Shown: piece after piece, positions 16,837 to 28,229 of the stretch
Layout: every line of letters starts with the position of its first letter
How positions within the stretch are numbered: the stretch's first letter is position 1
Source: Streptomyces sp. Act143
Lineage (GTDB): Bacteria > Actinomycetota > Actinomycetes > Streptomycetales > Streptomycetaceae
Assembly (NCBI RefSeq): GCF_003143935.1
Contig: NZ_QFRX01000001.1
Coordinates: forward strand, 3,180,627-3,244,626
DNA: 64,000 nt
Direction: 5' to 3'
The notes under the pieces: model-generated
The model's database searches: none
Told to the model about the DNA's origin: nothing
Seen by the model: the letters and a program-made list of their open reading frames with translations, nothing else
Program-made: the position numbers and the translations under genes

Positions 16837-18390
16837 TCAGCCCATGAACTTCTTGAACTCGTCCGGCAGCTCGAAGTCCTGCGGAGCCTGCTGGCCCGGC
16901 ACACCGAAGGCGTTGCCGCCCTGAGCGGCGGCGGCGCGGCGTGCGGCCTCCTCCTGCTCCTGCTGCTTGCGCTTCATCGGGTTGCCGGAGCGCTGCTTGC
17001 CCTTGGCCTTCTTGGGCTGCTTCTTGGCGCGGCCGGGACCGCCACCCATGCCCGGCATCCCGGGCATCCCCGGCATGCCGCCGCCCTGGGCCATGCGGGA
17101 CATCATCTTGCGGGCCTCGAAGAACCGCTCGACCAGGCCCTTGACCGCGCTGACCTCGACGCCGGAACCCTTGGCGATACGGGCGCGACGGGAGCCGTTG
17201 ATGATCGTCGGGTCCTGGCGCTCGCCCGGCGTCATCGACTTGATGATCGCGGCGGTGCGGTCGACGTCCCGCTCGTCGAGGTTGTTGATCTGGTCCTTGA
17301 TCTGCCCCATGCCGGGCAGCATCCCGAGCAGCTTGCTGATGCTGCCCATCTTCCTGACCTGCTCCATCTGGGCCAGGAAGTCGTCCAGGGTGAAGTCCTG
17401 GCCCTTCTTGGACGCCAGCTTGGAGGCCATCTTCTCGGCCTCTTCCTGGCTGAACGTCTTCTCCGCCTGCTCGATCAGGGTGAGCAGGTCACCCATGTCG
17501 AGGATGCGGGAGGCCATCCGGTCAGGGTGGAAGGCGTCGAAGTCGTCGAGCTTCTCGCCGTTGGAGGCGAACATGATCGGCTTGCCGGTGATCTGCCGGA
17601 TCGACAGGGCGGCACCACCGCGGGCGTCGCCGTCGAGCTTGGAGAGCACCACGCCGTCGAAGCCGACGCCGTCGCGGAAGGCCTCGGCGGTGTTGACCGC
17701 GTCCTGACCGATCATCGCGTCGACGACGAAGAGGATCTCGTCGGGAGAGACGGCGTCACGGATGTCCGCGGCCTGCTGCATCATCTCCTGGTCGATACCG
17801 AGGCGGCCCGCGGTGTCGACGATGACGATGTCGTGGACCTTGGACTTCGCGAAGTCGATGGAGTCCTTGGCGACCTTGACCGGGTCACCGACGCCGTTGC
17901 CCGGCTCCGGCGCGTAGACGGCGACGCCGGCGCGGTCGGCGACGACGCTGAGCTGGTTCACGGCGTTGGGGCGCTGGAGGTCGGCGGCGACCAGCAGCGG
18001 GGAGTGGCCCTGGCCCTTGAGCCAGGCGCCGAGCTTGCCCGCGAGGGTCGTCTTACCGGCACCCTGGAGACCGGCCAGCATGATGACGGTCGGCGGCTGC
18101 TTGGCGAAGCGCAGGCGCCGGGTCTCGCCGCCGAGGATCGTGACGAGCTCGTCGTTGACGATCTTCAGGACCTGCTGGGCGGGGTTCAGCGCCCGCGAGA
18201 CCTCGGCCCCGAGGGCACGCTCCTTGACGTTCTTGATGAACGTCCGGACGACCGGCAGAGCCACGTCCGCTTCGAGCAGCGCGATACGGATCTCGCGCGC
18301 GGTGGCGTCGATGTCCGCCTCGCTCAGACGCCCCTTGCCGCGCAGATTCTTGAAGGTCGCTGAGAGGCGGTCGGAGAGAGTATCGAACAC
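16837..18390 (-). CDS. ffh: Signal recognition particle GTPase Ffh
   Basis: A 517-residue SRP54. The N domain (MFDTLSDRLSATFKNLRGKG) precedes the G domain with G1 LAGLQGAGKTTLAGKLG, G3 VIVDTAGRLG and G4 LSKLDGDARGG; the M domain has methionine-rich segments (MEQVRKMGSISKLLGMLPGM) and the RNA-binding SRRARIAKGSG. A glycine/methionine repeat (GMPGMPGMPGMGGG) and a long basic tail extend the C terminus. With SRP RNA it targets nascent membrane and secretory proteins; its receptor ftsY is also in this window, about 7 kb away. Confidence 0.97.
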   Translation of the reverse strand: MFDTLSDRLSATFKNLRGKGRLSEADIDATAREIRIALLEADVALPVVRTFIKNVKERALGAEVSRALNPAQQVLKIVNDELVTILGGETRRLRFAKQPPTVIMLAGLQGAGKTTLAGKLGAWLKGQGHSPLLVAADLQRPNAVNQLSVVADRAGVAVYAPEPGNGVGDPVKVAKDSIDFAKSKVHDIVIVDTAGRLGIDQEMMQQAADIRDAVSPDEILFVVDAMIGQDAVNTAEAFRDGVGFDGVVLSKLDGDARGGAALSIRQITGKPIMFASNGEKLDDFDAFHPDRMASRILDMGDLLTLIEQAEKTFSQEEAEKMASKLASKKGQDFTLDDFLAQMEQVRKMGSISKLLGMLPGMGQIKDQINNLDERDVDRTAAIIKSMTPGERQDPTIINGSRRARIAKGSGVEVSAVKGLVERFFEARKMMSRMAQGGGMPGMPGMPGMGGGPGRAKKQPKKAKGKQRSGNPMKRKQQEQEEAARRAAAAQGGNAFGVPGQQAPQDFELPDEFKKFMG

Positions 18391-18439
18391 GGCGGCGTCG
18401 GTCCTCGGAGTCGGGGGCAGTATGAGCGTCCTCCAGGGT

Positions 18440-18465
18440 ATCCCGGCGCGGCAGGTCGCCGGGAT
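18440..18465 (-). terminator. Stem-loop between glnD and ffh
   Basis: ATCCCGGCG (18440-18448) and CGCCGGGAT (18457-18465) form a perfect 9-bp stem with an 8-base loop, just past the glnD stop (18472) and upstream of the ffh start. It probably ends or attenuates glnD transcription. No U-tract is present. Confidence 0.55.
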
Positions 18466-18471
18466 CCCCCG

Positions 18472-20919
18472 TCAGCCCCGCAACGTCTCCTCCAGCTTCC
18501 GCGTCACCGAGGCCGCCTCGTCGCCGGGCAGCGGGGCGCCCTCGGGGCCGGTGACGTAGAAGGCGTCGACGGCGTTGGCGCCCAGCGTCGAGACGTGCGC
18601 GCTGCGCACGCGCACGCTCGCGTCCTCCAGCGCCCGCCCGATCCGGAACAGCAGCCCGGGGGCGTCCTGGGCGCGTACCTCGATGACCGTGGCCAGCCGG
18701 GAGGCGGCCGGTGCGACCGTCACGCGTGGCGGCGGCGCGACGACGCCCCGGCGGCGCGGATAGGCGGCGTCCCGCTCGGCGAGGCGCCCCGCGATGTCCA
18801 GCGACCCGTCCAGCGCCCGCACCAGATCCGCCCGCAGCCGGGCGGCCTGCGGCAGGGAGCCGTACTCGGCCGCCACCCGCCAGTTCAGCAGCAGCACCGA
18901 GCCCTCGACGCCGTCCGGCAGGTCCAGGGCCCGCAGCTCCGCGGTGCGGACGGTCAGGCGGTGCATCGCCAGCACACCGGCCACCGCCGGGAGCACGCCC
19001 GGCTGATCCGGTACGGCGATCAGCAGTTCCACGCCCAGCGGCTCGGGGTCCCCGGAGGGCTCCTCCCCCGTCGGCGGCTCGGTCTGGGCCCGCAGCGACA
19101 GCACCGGGCTGCCGGTCGCGACCGCCTCGATCGCCAGCCGCTCCTGCTCCGCCGTGGGTGCGGCGGCCTCCGGCTCGTCGAGTTCGTCCCCGGCGAGCAC
19201 GGCCGCGACCCGCTTCACCAGGTCGGCGACGAGCGAACCCCGCCACGACGACCAGGCCGCCGGTCCGGTGGCCAGCGCGTCCGCCTCGGTCAGGGCGTGC
19301 AGCAGCTCCAGCGTGGACTGCGTGCCGACCGCCTCCGCGACCGACCGGACCGTCTCCGGGTCCTCCAGGTCACGCCGGGTGGCGGTGTCGATGAGGAGGA
19401 GGTGGTGCCGGACGAGAGCGGCCAGTACGGCGACGTCCTCGCGGTCGAAGCCGATGCGGGCGGCCACGTCCTTCGCGATGATCTCGCCGGCCACCGAGTG
19501 GTCGCCGGGCCAGCCCTTGCCGATGTCGTGCAGCAGCGCGGCGACCAGCAACAAGTCCGGCCTGTGCACCCGCCGCGTGAATTCCGAGGCCCGCACCGCC
19601 GTCTCGATCAGGTGCCGGTCGACGGTCCAGATGTGCACGGCGTTGCGCTGCGGCCGGCAGCGCACCCGCTCCCAGTCGGGCAGCAGCCGGGTGATCAGTC
19701 CCTCCGCCTCCAGCGCCTCCCAGACGTCGATCGTCGGGGCGCCGGAGCCGAGCAGCGTCACGAGCTGTTCGCGCGCCTCCGCGGGCCAGGGTGTGGGCAG
19801 GGCGCGCGCGTGGGCCGCCATGCGCCGTACGGCGTGCAGCGAGAGCGGCAGTCCGGCCTGCGCGGCGGCCGCGGCGGCGCGCAGCGGCAGGACGGGGTCG
19901 CGCTCGGGGCGGGCGGCGCGGGCGAGCACCACCTCGCCGTCCATCTCGACCACGCCCTCGGCCAGCGGCGACCGCTCCGCAACGGGTTTCCCGCCACCGA
20001 GCATGGCGCGCAACCGCGGTCGCACGGACCGCGACCTGAGCACCCGCCCCACCTCGCGCCAGGTGACATCACTGGCGTACGACACGACCCGCGCCGCCTC
20101 GTACACCTGCCGCAGCAGCGTGTCCGCGTCGAGGAGGCCGAGCTCGGCGGCGACCTGGTCCTGTTCCTGGAGCGCGAGCCGGTCGGTGGCCCGCCCGGTG
20201 GTGAGGTGCAGCGCGTCGCGGACGTCGAGGAGCCGGCGCCGGGCGTCGTCGAGGCCCTCGCGCGGGGCGTCGGCCAGCCAGGAGGCGGCGACGGCGCGCA
20301 GCGCGGTGGCGTCCCTGAGGCCACCGCGGGCTTCCTTCAGGTCCGGCTCCAGCAGGTACTGCAACTCGCCCTGGCGTTCGGCGCGTTCGGCGCAGAGTTC
20401 CTGGAGTTCGGGGAGGCGCTTGGGCGCCTGGTTGCGCCAGTCGGCGAGGACGGCGGTCCGCAGCCCGGCCGTCAGGCCGAGGTCGCCGGCGATGTGCCGG
20501 GCGTCCAGCAGGCCGAGCTGGACCTTCAGGTCCTCGCCCGCGGTCTTGCGGGCCTCGGCCGGGGTCCGTACGGAGTGGTCGAGGGCGAGGCCGAGGTCCC
20601 AGACGGGGTACCAGATGCGGTCGGCGAGGGCGGCGACCGCGCCGGAGTCGCCGCCGTCGTGCAGCAGGAGCAGGTCCAGGTCGCTGCGCGGGGAGAGCTC
20701 GCCGCGGCCGTAGCCGCCGACGGCGACCAGGGAGACACCGCGCAGCCCCTCGGCGCCCGCCGCGAAGAGTCCGGTCAGCCAGTCGTCGGTCAGCTCCGAC
20801 AGGGCCGAACGGCGCGGCGGCCCGGACTGCGCCCCCTCGGTGAGGAGACGCAGCCGGGCCGCCGCATAGCCGCTGGGTCCCGAGTCCTCTGCTTCTTTAC
20901 GCACGTCCGTACTCGACAC
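18472..20919 (-). CDS. glnD: PII (de)adenylyltransferase GlnD
   Basis: An 815-residue GlnD. The nucleotidyltransferase motif is VAVGGYGRGELSPRSDLDLL; the HD hydrolase domain shows LLVAALLHDIGKGWPGDHSV; two C-terminal ACT domains are visible (LLIAVPDQPGVLPAVAGVLA and VIEVRAQDAPGLLFRIGRAL). In enterobacteria GlnD uridylylates PII; in Streptomyces it is known to adenylylate GlnK. The GTG at 20919 has AGGAG 8 bases upstream. The gene follows glnK closely and forms the amtB-glnK-glnD operon of actinomycetes, normally under GlnR control. Confidence 0.95.
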   Translation of the reverse strand: MSSTDVRKEAEDSGPSGYAAARLRLLTEGAQSGPPRRSALSELTDDWLTGLFAAGAEGLRGVSLVAVGGYGRGELSPRSDLDLLLLHDGGDSGAVAALADRIWYPVWDLGLALDHSVRTPAEARKTAGEDLKVQLGLLDARHIAGDLGLTAGLRTAVLADWRNQAPKRLPELQELCAERAERQGELQYLLEPDLKEARGGLRDATALRAVAASWLADAPREGLDDARRRLLDVRDALHLTTGRATDRLALQEQDQVAAELGLLDADTLLRQVYEAARVVSYASDVTWREVGRVLRSRSVRPRLRAMLGGGKPVAERSPLAEGVVEMDGEVVLARAARPERDPVLPLRAAAAAAQAGLPLSLHAVRRMAAHARALPTPWPAEAREQLVTLLGSGAPTIDVWEALEAEGLITRLLPDWERVRCRPQRNAVHIWTVDRHLIETAVRASEFTRRVHRPDLLLVAALLHDIGKGWPGDHSVAGEIIAKDVAARIGFDREDVAVLAALVRHHLLLIDTATRRDLEDPETVRSVAEAVGTQSTLELLHALTEADALATGPAAWSSWRGSLVADLVKRVAAVLAGDELDEPEAAAPTAEQERLAIEAVATGSPVLSLRAQTEPPTGEEPSGDPEPLGVELLIAVPDQPGVLPAVAGVLAMHRLTVRTAELRALDLPDGVEGSVLLLNWRVAAEYGSLPQAARLRADLVRALDGSLDIAGRLAERDAAYPRRRGVVAPPPRVTVAPAASRLATVIEVRAQDAPGLLFRIGRALEDASVRVRSAHVSTLGANAVDAFYVTGPEGAPLPGDEAASVTRKLEETLRG

Positions 20920-20942
20920 CCAGCAGCTCCTGTTCTTTTCCG

Positions 20943-22936
<1,994 letters not shown>

Positions 22937-24430
22937 TCAGACGGCCTCGGCCGTCTCCGGGAGCTCGATGGCGAGCTTGTCGGTGAGATCGACGACCTCG
23001 GCGAGATCACCGAAGTCGCGTACGGCCGTGTCGACCGTCTTTCGAATACGAGTGTTCACACGCTCGGAGCGGACCTTCTTGGCGATGACCATGGCCTGCT
23101 CCGCCAGTACCGTGCTCCGCTCGGGCTCGCGCTGGAGCAGGTGCACGGTGGCCATGCCGATCAGGTTGAGTGCGTACGACCGCTGGTGCTCATGGTCCTT
23201 GGCGAAAAGGTCCACCGCCCGCTGCATCAGCGGCTCGGCCAGGGAGGCGTACGTCGGGCTGCGGCCCGCGACGTAGGCGAGGTCACGGTAGGAGTGGGAG
23301 TTCTCGCCGTGCAGCTCGGCCTCGGAGAAGAAGCGGATCCAGTCGGGGTCCGGCTCGTCCCACTCGTCGGCGTCGGCGAAGGTGTCCTCGGCCATCCGGA
23401 CGGCGCGCTTGCACTTGCCGGGCTGGCCCATGTTCGCGTAGGCGCGGGCCTCCATCGCATACAGCATCGCCTGGGTCCGCGGACTCGCGCAGTCCCGGCT
23501 GCCGTACTGCGCGAGATGGATCAGCTCCAGGGCGTCCTCGGGCCGGCCGAGGTGGATCATCTGGCGGCTCATGCTGGACAGGACGTACGAGCCGAGCGGC
23601 TTGTCGCCGGCCTCCTTGGCGGCGTGCAGCGCGAGGACGAAGTACTTCTGCGCGGTGGGCTGGAGCCCCACGTCGTACGACATCCAGCCGGCGAGCTCGG
23701 CCAGCTCGGCGGCGACCTTGAACAGCTTGCGGGTGGTGGTCTCGGGCTGGGGTTCCTGGAGGAGGTCGGTCACCTCGTGCAGCTGGCCGACGACCGCCTT
23801 GCGGCGCAGGCCACCGCCGCACTGGGCGTCCCACTGCCGGAACATCACGGTGGTGGATTCGAGGAGGTCCAGCTCGGGCTTGGAGAGCCGGCCGCCCCGG
23901 CGGGCCGTGGCGGGCGGTTCGGGTTCGTGGTGCGCGGCGGACGGGCTGGGGACGAGCCAGCGCTGCATGGGCTCGATGAGGGACGGGCCCGCGGAGAGGG
24001 CCAGCGAGGTCCCGAGGAAGCCGCGCCGCGCCAGCATGAGGTCGCTGCGCGAGAACTCGCTGAGCAGTGCCACGGTCTGCGGGCCCGTCCAGGGCAGGTC
24101 GACCCCGTGTGCGGAGGGTGACTGGCGGGCGGCGCGCAGCCCCAGGTCCTCGACCGAGACCACGCAGCCGAACCGCTCGGAGAACAGTTCCGACAGGATG
24201 CGGGGGATCGGTTCACGGGGGTTCTCGCCGTCCAGCCAGCGGCGGACGCGCGAGGTGTCGGTCGAGATGTGATGGGCGCCCAACTGGCGGGCCCGGCGGT
24301 TGACTTGGCGGGCAAGCTCGCCCTTCGACCAGCCGCTGCGCACGAACCACGAGGTGAGCAGCTCATTGGGACGCTTGTCGCCGTTCGCCGCGCTGCCGGC
24401 GCCCGTTCCGCTTCCGCCGTTGCCGCTCAC
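22937..24430 (-). CDS. nsdA: NsdA, negative regulator of development and antibiotic production
   Basis: A 497-residue protein starting MSGNGGSGTGAGSAANGDKR. The N-terminal 100 residues contain a helix-turn-helix-like segment (LARQVNRRARQLGAHHISTD); the rest is TPR-like helices (YVLSSMSRQMIHLGRPEDAL, MLYAMEARAYANMGQPGKCK). This organisation and its position next to amtB match NsdA, whose loss in S. coelicolor raises sporulation and antibiotic production. The GTG at 24430 has GGGGG about 8 bases upstream; the TTG at 24475 has none. How it acts is not established in the sequence. Confidence 0.88.
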   Translation of the reverse strand: MSGNGGSGTGAGSAANGDKRPNELLTSWFVRSGWSKGELARQVNRRARQLGAHHISTDTSRVRRWLDGENPREPIPRILSELFSERFGCVVSVEDLGLRAARQSPSAHGVDLPWTGPQTVALLSEFSRSDLMLARRGFLGTSLALSAGPSLIEPMQRWLVPSPSAAHHEPEPPATARRGGRLSKPELDLLESTTVMFRQWDAQCGGGLRRKAVVGQLHEVTDLLQEPQPETTTRKLFKVAAELAELAGWMSYDVGLQPTAQKYFVLALHAAKEAGDKPLGSYVLSSMSRQMIHLGRPEDALELIHLAQYGSRDCASPRTQAMLYAMEARAYANMGQPGKCKRAVRMAEDTFADADEWDEPDPDWIRFFSEAELHGENSHSYRDLAYVAGRSPTYASLAEPLMQRAVDLFAKDHEHQRSYALNLIGMATVHLLQREPERSTVLAEQAMVIAKKVRSERVNTRIRKTVDTAVRDFGDLAEVVDLTDKLAIELPETAEAV

Positions 24431-24863
24431 TGGAACGCCCCCATCCCTGAGACCACTTGTCGCTGAGTGCGCCAAGCCCTATCAGAATGCCGGTAAATAC
24501 GGCTTCCTGTCCGACGGTTGTCACCCTTCGAACGGGATACCGACTTGCCTCCGGCATACCCACGAGTGCATGTGCCCCCAGGACTCGTGCACTCAAAGTA
24601 ATCCTACGATCACCCCTCCAGCCATGGCGATCCCGGAAACGCCACCATTCGCCACCCCTTCGAATGAACTCACGGTCGCCCACACGCGATTCACTTGACA
24701 TAGGACGGCCGGGAGTGGGCGGAGCGGTGCACTCAGGGGCGCACGCCGCCGGGCGCACCACCGGGGGCGCATCCGGGCGCGGGGTGGACGTTCGACGTAC
24801 CGCTCAGGTCACTTTCCGTACCCGTCTCGTAACCACCGGTGTGCTGGACCCGTTGGAGGGGGC
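24431..24863. other. 433-base divergent intergenic region
   Basis: Gap between nsdA (minus) and the prim-pol-like gene (plus). A TTGACA hexamer lies at 24695-24700 but has no matching -10 at 16-18 bases. CACGAGT and ACTCGTG around 24561-24589 form an imperfect nested inverted repeat. The region is less GC-rich than its surroundings in places. No gene is supported. Confidence 0.5.
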
Positions 24864-25529
24864 ATGGGCTTCACGATCGGCAGTAGTCGGGGCATTCGCG
24901 ACATCCGCCCCTCCTCGCGCCGCCGCGGCCGCTCGTCGGAGTGCACCGCCGTGGCAGAGTTCACCGGCCTGTGGGGCTGGGACGTGGTCCCGGGCGCCCG
25001 GGCCGCCGCGGGCGCCTGTTCCTGCGGCCACTCCGACTGCCGGGCGCCGGGCGCGCACCCGCTGGACTTCGCGCCGGAGGTGCCCGCGGGCGCGACGCTG
25101 GACGAGGTGACCGGCGCCTGGTCCGAGTTCCCGGGCGCCTCGGTGATGCTGCCGGTCGGCCGGGCCTTCGACGTGATCGAGGTGGCCGAGCCCGCGGGGC
25201 GCCGGGCGCTGGTCCGCCTGGAGCGCATGGGCCTCCCCCTCGGCCCGGTCACCGCGACTCCCGAAGGCCGCGCCCACTTCTTCGTCGCTCCCGGCGCCGC
25301 CGCCGAACTCCCCGAACTCCTCTACCGCATGGGCTGGGACGACCCGACCTCCCTGGACCTGCGCGGCCTGGGCCCGGGCACGTACATCACGGCGCCCTCT
25401 TCGGACCGGGGCGGCCTGGGCCCGGTGCGCTGGCTGCGCCCACCGGCCCTGGACTCGGCGACGAAGCCGCCGGCGGCGCGACTGCTGCTGGGGACGCTGG
25501 CCTACGTCGCGCATCGGTCGCGGGCGTAG
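24864..25529 (+). CDS. Prim-pol-like (bifunctional primase/polymerase N-terminal) protein, probably inactive
   Basis: A 221-residue protein starting MGFTIGSSRGIRDIRPSSRR, with GGAGGGGG upstream. From about residue 27 it follows the bifunctional DNA primase/polymerase N-terminal fold: FTGLWGWDVVPG, a cysteine/histidine cluster CSCGHSDCRAPGAHPL, then a hydrophobic strand where active members have D-x-D. Here the strand reads AFDVIEVAEP, so the metal-binding acidic pair is not canonical, while the later histidine region GRAHFFV is kept. There is no helicase domain. I infer a non-catalytic or altered member. It is a stand-alone plus-strand gene convergent with ftsY. Confidence 0.7.
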   Translation: MGFTIGSSRGIRDIRPSSRRRGRSSECTAVAEFTGLWGWDVVPGARAAAGACSCGHSDCRAPGAHPLDFAPEVPAGATLDEVTGAWSEFPGASVMLPVGRAFDVIEVAEPAGRRALVRLERMGLPLGPVTATPEGRAHFFVAPGAAAELPELLYRMGWDDPTSLDLRGLGPGTYITAPSSDRGGLGPVRWLRPPALDSATKPPAARLLLGTLAYVAHRSRA

Positions 25530-25549
25530 GCGCACGGGCACCGAAAAGC

Positions 25550-25590
25550 GAAGTGCCCGCTCCCAACTGCACCTTGGGGGCGGGCACTTC
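25550..25590. terminator. Bidirectional terminator between prim-pol-like gene and ftsY
   Basis: A 17-bp stem (25550-25566 with 25574-25590) interrupted by one U-G pair, loop CTGCACC, between two converging genes. The arms begin GAAGTGCCCGC. It can end transcription from both sides. Confidence 0.8.
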
Positions 25591-25607
25591 TTCGCGGGTA
25601 CGACGTC

Positions 25608-26819
25608 CTACTCTCCGATCAGCGCATCCACGAACGCTTCCGGCTCGAACGGCGCCAGGTCGTCCGCGCCCTCACCGAGCCCCACCAGCTTCACCGGCAC
25701 CCCCAGCTCCCGCTGGACCGCCACGACGATGCCGCCCTTGGCGGTGCCGTCCAGCTTGGTCAGCACGATGCCCGTGATGTCCACGACCTCGGCGAACACC
25801 CGCGCCTGCACCAGGCCGTTCTGCCCGGTCGTCGCGTCCAGCACCAGCAGCACCTCGTCGAGCGGCGCCTGCTTCTCCACGACGCGCTTGACCTTGCCGA
25901 GCTCGTCCATGAGGCCGGTCTTGGTGTGCAGCCGCCCGGCGGTGTCGATCAGCACGACGTCGGCGCCGATCTCCTTGCCCTCCTTCACCGCGTCGAAGGC
26001 GATGGAGGCGGGGTCGCCACCCTCGGGCCCGCGCACGGTGTGGGCGCCGACCCGCTCGCCCCAGGTCTGCAGCTGATCGGCGGCGGCGGCACGGAAGGTG
26101 TCCGCGGCGCCGAGGACGACGGACTGGCCGTCGGCGACGAGCACGCGGGCCAGCTTGCCGGTGGTGGTGGTCTTGCCGGTGCCGTTGACCCCGACGACCA
26201 TCACGATGCCGGGCTTGGAGGCCGCCGGCTCGGTCTTCACCGTGCGGTCGAAATCGGTGCCGACCAGCTTGAGAAGCTCCTCGCGCAGCAGACCGCGCAG
26301 CTCCTCGGGGGTCCGGGTGCCGAGCACCTTCACGCGCTCGCGCAGGCCCTCGACCAGCTCCTGGGTGGGGGCGACGCCGACGTCGGCGGTGAGGAGGATG
26401 TCCTCGATCTCCTCCCAGGTGTCGTCGTCGAGGTGCTCGCGGGACAGCAGGGTCAGCAGGCCCTTGCCGAGCGCGTTCTGTGAGCGGGAGAGACGGGCGC
26501 GCAGCCGCACCAGGCGGCCGGCGGTGGGCTCCGGGACCTCGATCTCGGTCGGCGGGAGCTCTTCGACGACGGGCGGTTCCTCGACGGCGACTCCGGTCGA
26601 GCCGTCGGGCAGGTCCACCTCCTCTATCGTCCGGCGCGGTTCGTCGCGGGGCGTCTCGGCCTCGTCGCCGACGTGCGGCTCGGCCGGAGGGGCGGTGATG
26701 TCGGGCGCTGCGGGAGGCGGCGGGGGCAGCGGCTTCTTGCGTCGGCTGCCGACGACGAGCCCGCCGAGCACACCGAGCACGACCACGGCGATGACTACAG
26801 CAAGGATGACGGTTTCCAT
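25608..26819 (-). CDS. ftsY: SRP receptor FtsY
   Basis: A 403-residue SRP receptor. It begins with a membrane helix (METVILAVVIAVVVLGVLGG), the actinobacterial arrangement, then a proline- and acid-rich linker (about 30-105), then the NG domain: G1 VVGVNGTGKTTTTGKLARVL, VLGAADTFRAAAADQL, G3 LIDTAGRLHTKTG and G4 LTKLDGTAKGG. It docks ribosome-SRP complexes at the membrane with Ffh. The ATG at 26819 is chosen over a long upstream frame because the membrane helix begins there. Confidence 0.96.
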   Translation of the reverse strand: METVILAVVIAVVVLGVLGGLVVGSRRKKPLPPPPPAAPDITAPPAEPHVGDEAETPRDEPRRTIEEVDLPDGSTGVAVEEPPVVEELPPTEIEVPEPTAGRLVRLRARLSRSQNALGKGLLTLLSREHLDDDTWEEIEDILLTADVGVAPTQELVEGLRERVKVLGTRTPEELRGLLREELLKLVGTDFDRTVKTEPAASKPGIVMVVGVNGTGKTTTTGKLARVLVADGQSVVLGAADTFRAAAADQLQTWGERVGAHTVRGPEGGDPASIAFDAVKEGKEIGADVVLIDTAGRLHTKTGLMDELGKVKRVVEKQAPLDEVLLVLDATTGQNGLVQARVFAEVVDITGIVLTKLDGTAKGGIVVAVQRELGVPVKLVGLGEGADDLAPFEPEAFVDALIGE

Positions 26820-27141
26820 AACCCGACCAGTATCAGTCATGGCCCCCGGGCAGACCCAGCCTGTACTTTCCTCCAAGCGCAAAAGGCCCCGAAGTGTATC
26901 AATTCGAGCGAACCCGGCCGTGGCGTGCGGACTCGGCTCCTGGCAGGCAATCGCCGGCGGCGTCGCGACGCCGATCGCCCCCCGGCCCCGGGCCGATCGC
27001 CCCGCATGGCCCGGTCGGTCCGGTCCGTGCCGCCCGGCACACCGCCGCACCTACGCCGGCAGGGCCACGGCCATGGTGATCTGACGCCTCGTCAGCTAAC
27101 GTCCCCCTCCACCGCCGGAACCCGCGTGAAGGGGGACCCCC
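26820..27141. other. 322-base divergent region with a 16-bp palindrome
   Basis: Between ftsY (minus) and the luciferase-like gene (plus). It contains a perfect 16-bp palindrome, CGGCGTCGCGACGCCG, at 26958-26973, which could be an operator shared by the divergent genes. No gene or consensus promoter is clear. Confidence 0.45.
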
Positions 27142-28113
27142 ATGCCCGTCACGGTCGTCCGCTTCAACCTCGTCGAGCCAGCCGCCACCCCCGCCTCCCT
27201 GCGCGCCCGCTACCAGGCCGCCCTGGAGATGGCCGCGTACGCCGACGAACACGGCGTCACCACCGTTCAGACCGAGGAGCACCACGGCGTCGCGAACAAC
27301 TGGCTCCCCTCCCCCTTCGCCTTCGCGGCAGCCGTCTTCGGCGCCACCCGCCGCATCGCGGTCACCGTCTCGGCGGTCATCGGCCCGCTCCACGACCCGC
27401 TGCGGCTGGCCGAGGAGATCGCCGTCCTCGACCTGCTGAGCGGCGGCCGCCTGGTGACGGTCGCCGGGATCGGGTACCGGCCCGAGGAGTACGCCCTGTT
27501 CGATGTGGAGTGGAAGCGGCGCGGCAAGCTCCAGGACGAGCTGCTGGAGACGCTCCTGAAGGCGTGGACCGGCGAGGAGTTCCCGTACCGCGGCCGTACG
27601 GTACGCGTCACCCCGCGCCCCTTCACCGACCCGCACCCCCTCCTCCTGGTCGGCGGCTCCTCGAAGGCCGCCGCCCGCCGGGCCGCCCGCCTCGGCCTCC
27701 CCTTCTTCCCCAGCGCCCACCTGCCGGAGCTGGAGGCGTACTACAAGGAGCGGCTCGTCGAGTACGGCACCGAGGGGTGGACGATGATGCCGGCCGCCGA
27801 GACCCCGCTGCTGCACATCGCCGAGGACCCGGACGAGGTGTGGGCCGCGCACGGAGAGCACTTCCTGCACGAGGCGCGGACGTACGCCTCCTGGCAGTCG
27901 GGGGACATCCGGTCCGCCGTGAAGTCGGCGGCGACGAACGTGGCGGAGCTGCGCGCCGAGGGCGTGTACCGGGTGCTGACGCCGGAGGAGTGCGTGGCGC
28001 TGGGGCACGACAACTACGTACTGCATCCGCTCGCCGGGGGGATGCCGGTGGCGGAGGGGTGGCGGAGTCTGCGGTTGTTCGCGGAGCGGGTGCTGCCGGC
28101 CCTGGCGGACTGA
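27142..28113 (+). CDS. LLM-class (luciferase-like) flavin-dependent oxidoreductase
   Basis: A 323-residue TIM-barrel protein of the luciferase-like monooxygenase family: GVTTVQTEEHHGVANNWLPS, PLHDPLRLAEEIAVLDLLSG, GRLVTVAGIGYRPEEYALFD and PHPLLLVGGSSKAAARRAAR. Family members use FMN or F420; which cofactor and what substrate cannot be told. The F420 gene cofC is in this window but 30 kb away. The ATG at 27142 has GAAGGGGGA upstream. It is a single-gene unit, convergent with glcP and separated from it by a 17-bp hairpin. Confidence 0.85.
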   Translation: MPVTVVRFNLVEPAATPASLRARYQAALEMAAYADEHGVTTVQTEEHHGVANNWLPSPFAFAAAVFGATRRIAVTVSAVIGPLHDPLRLAEEIAVLDLLSGGRLVTVAGIGYRPEEYALFDVEWKRRGKLQDELLETLLKAWTGEEFPYRGRTVRVTPRPFTDPHPLLLVGGSSKAAARRAARLGLPFFPSAHLPELEAYYKERLVEYGTEGWTMMPAAETPLLHIAEDPDEVWAAHGEHFLHEARTYASWQSGDIRSAVKSAATNVAELRAEGVYRVLTPEECVALGHDNYVLHPLAGGMPVAEGWRSLRLFAERVLPALAD

Positions 28114-28127
28114 GCGCCGCGGACACA

Positions 28128-28168
28128 CCGCCGCCCCGGCTCGGACAGTGGCCGAGCCGGGGCGGCGG
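28128..28168. terminator. Bidirectional terminator between LLM gene and glcP
   Basis: A perfect 17-bp stem (28128-28144 with 28152-28168, left arm starting CCGCCGCCCCGG) around a 7-base loop ACAGTGG, between convergent genes, 15 bases past the LLM stop. Confidence 0.85.
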
Positions 28169-28229
28169 CGGGATACGAGGAGAGGGGGCAGCGGGGACTT
28201 GGCCCCTCCTCCTCGGGAACGGGGTGGGC

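Noticed and set aside
24695..24700. TTGACA as a promoter for the prim-pol-like gene
   Set aside because: No -10 hexamer at 16-18 bases downstream.
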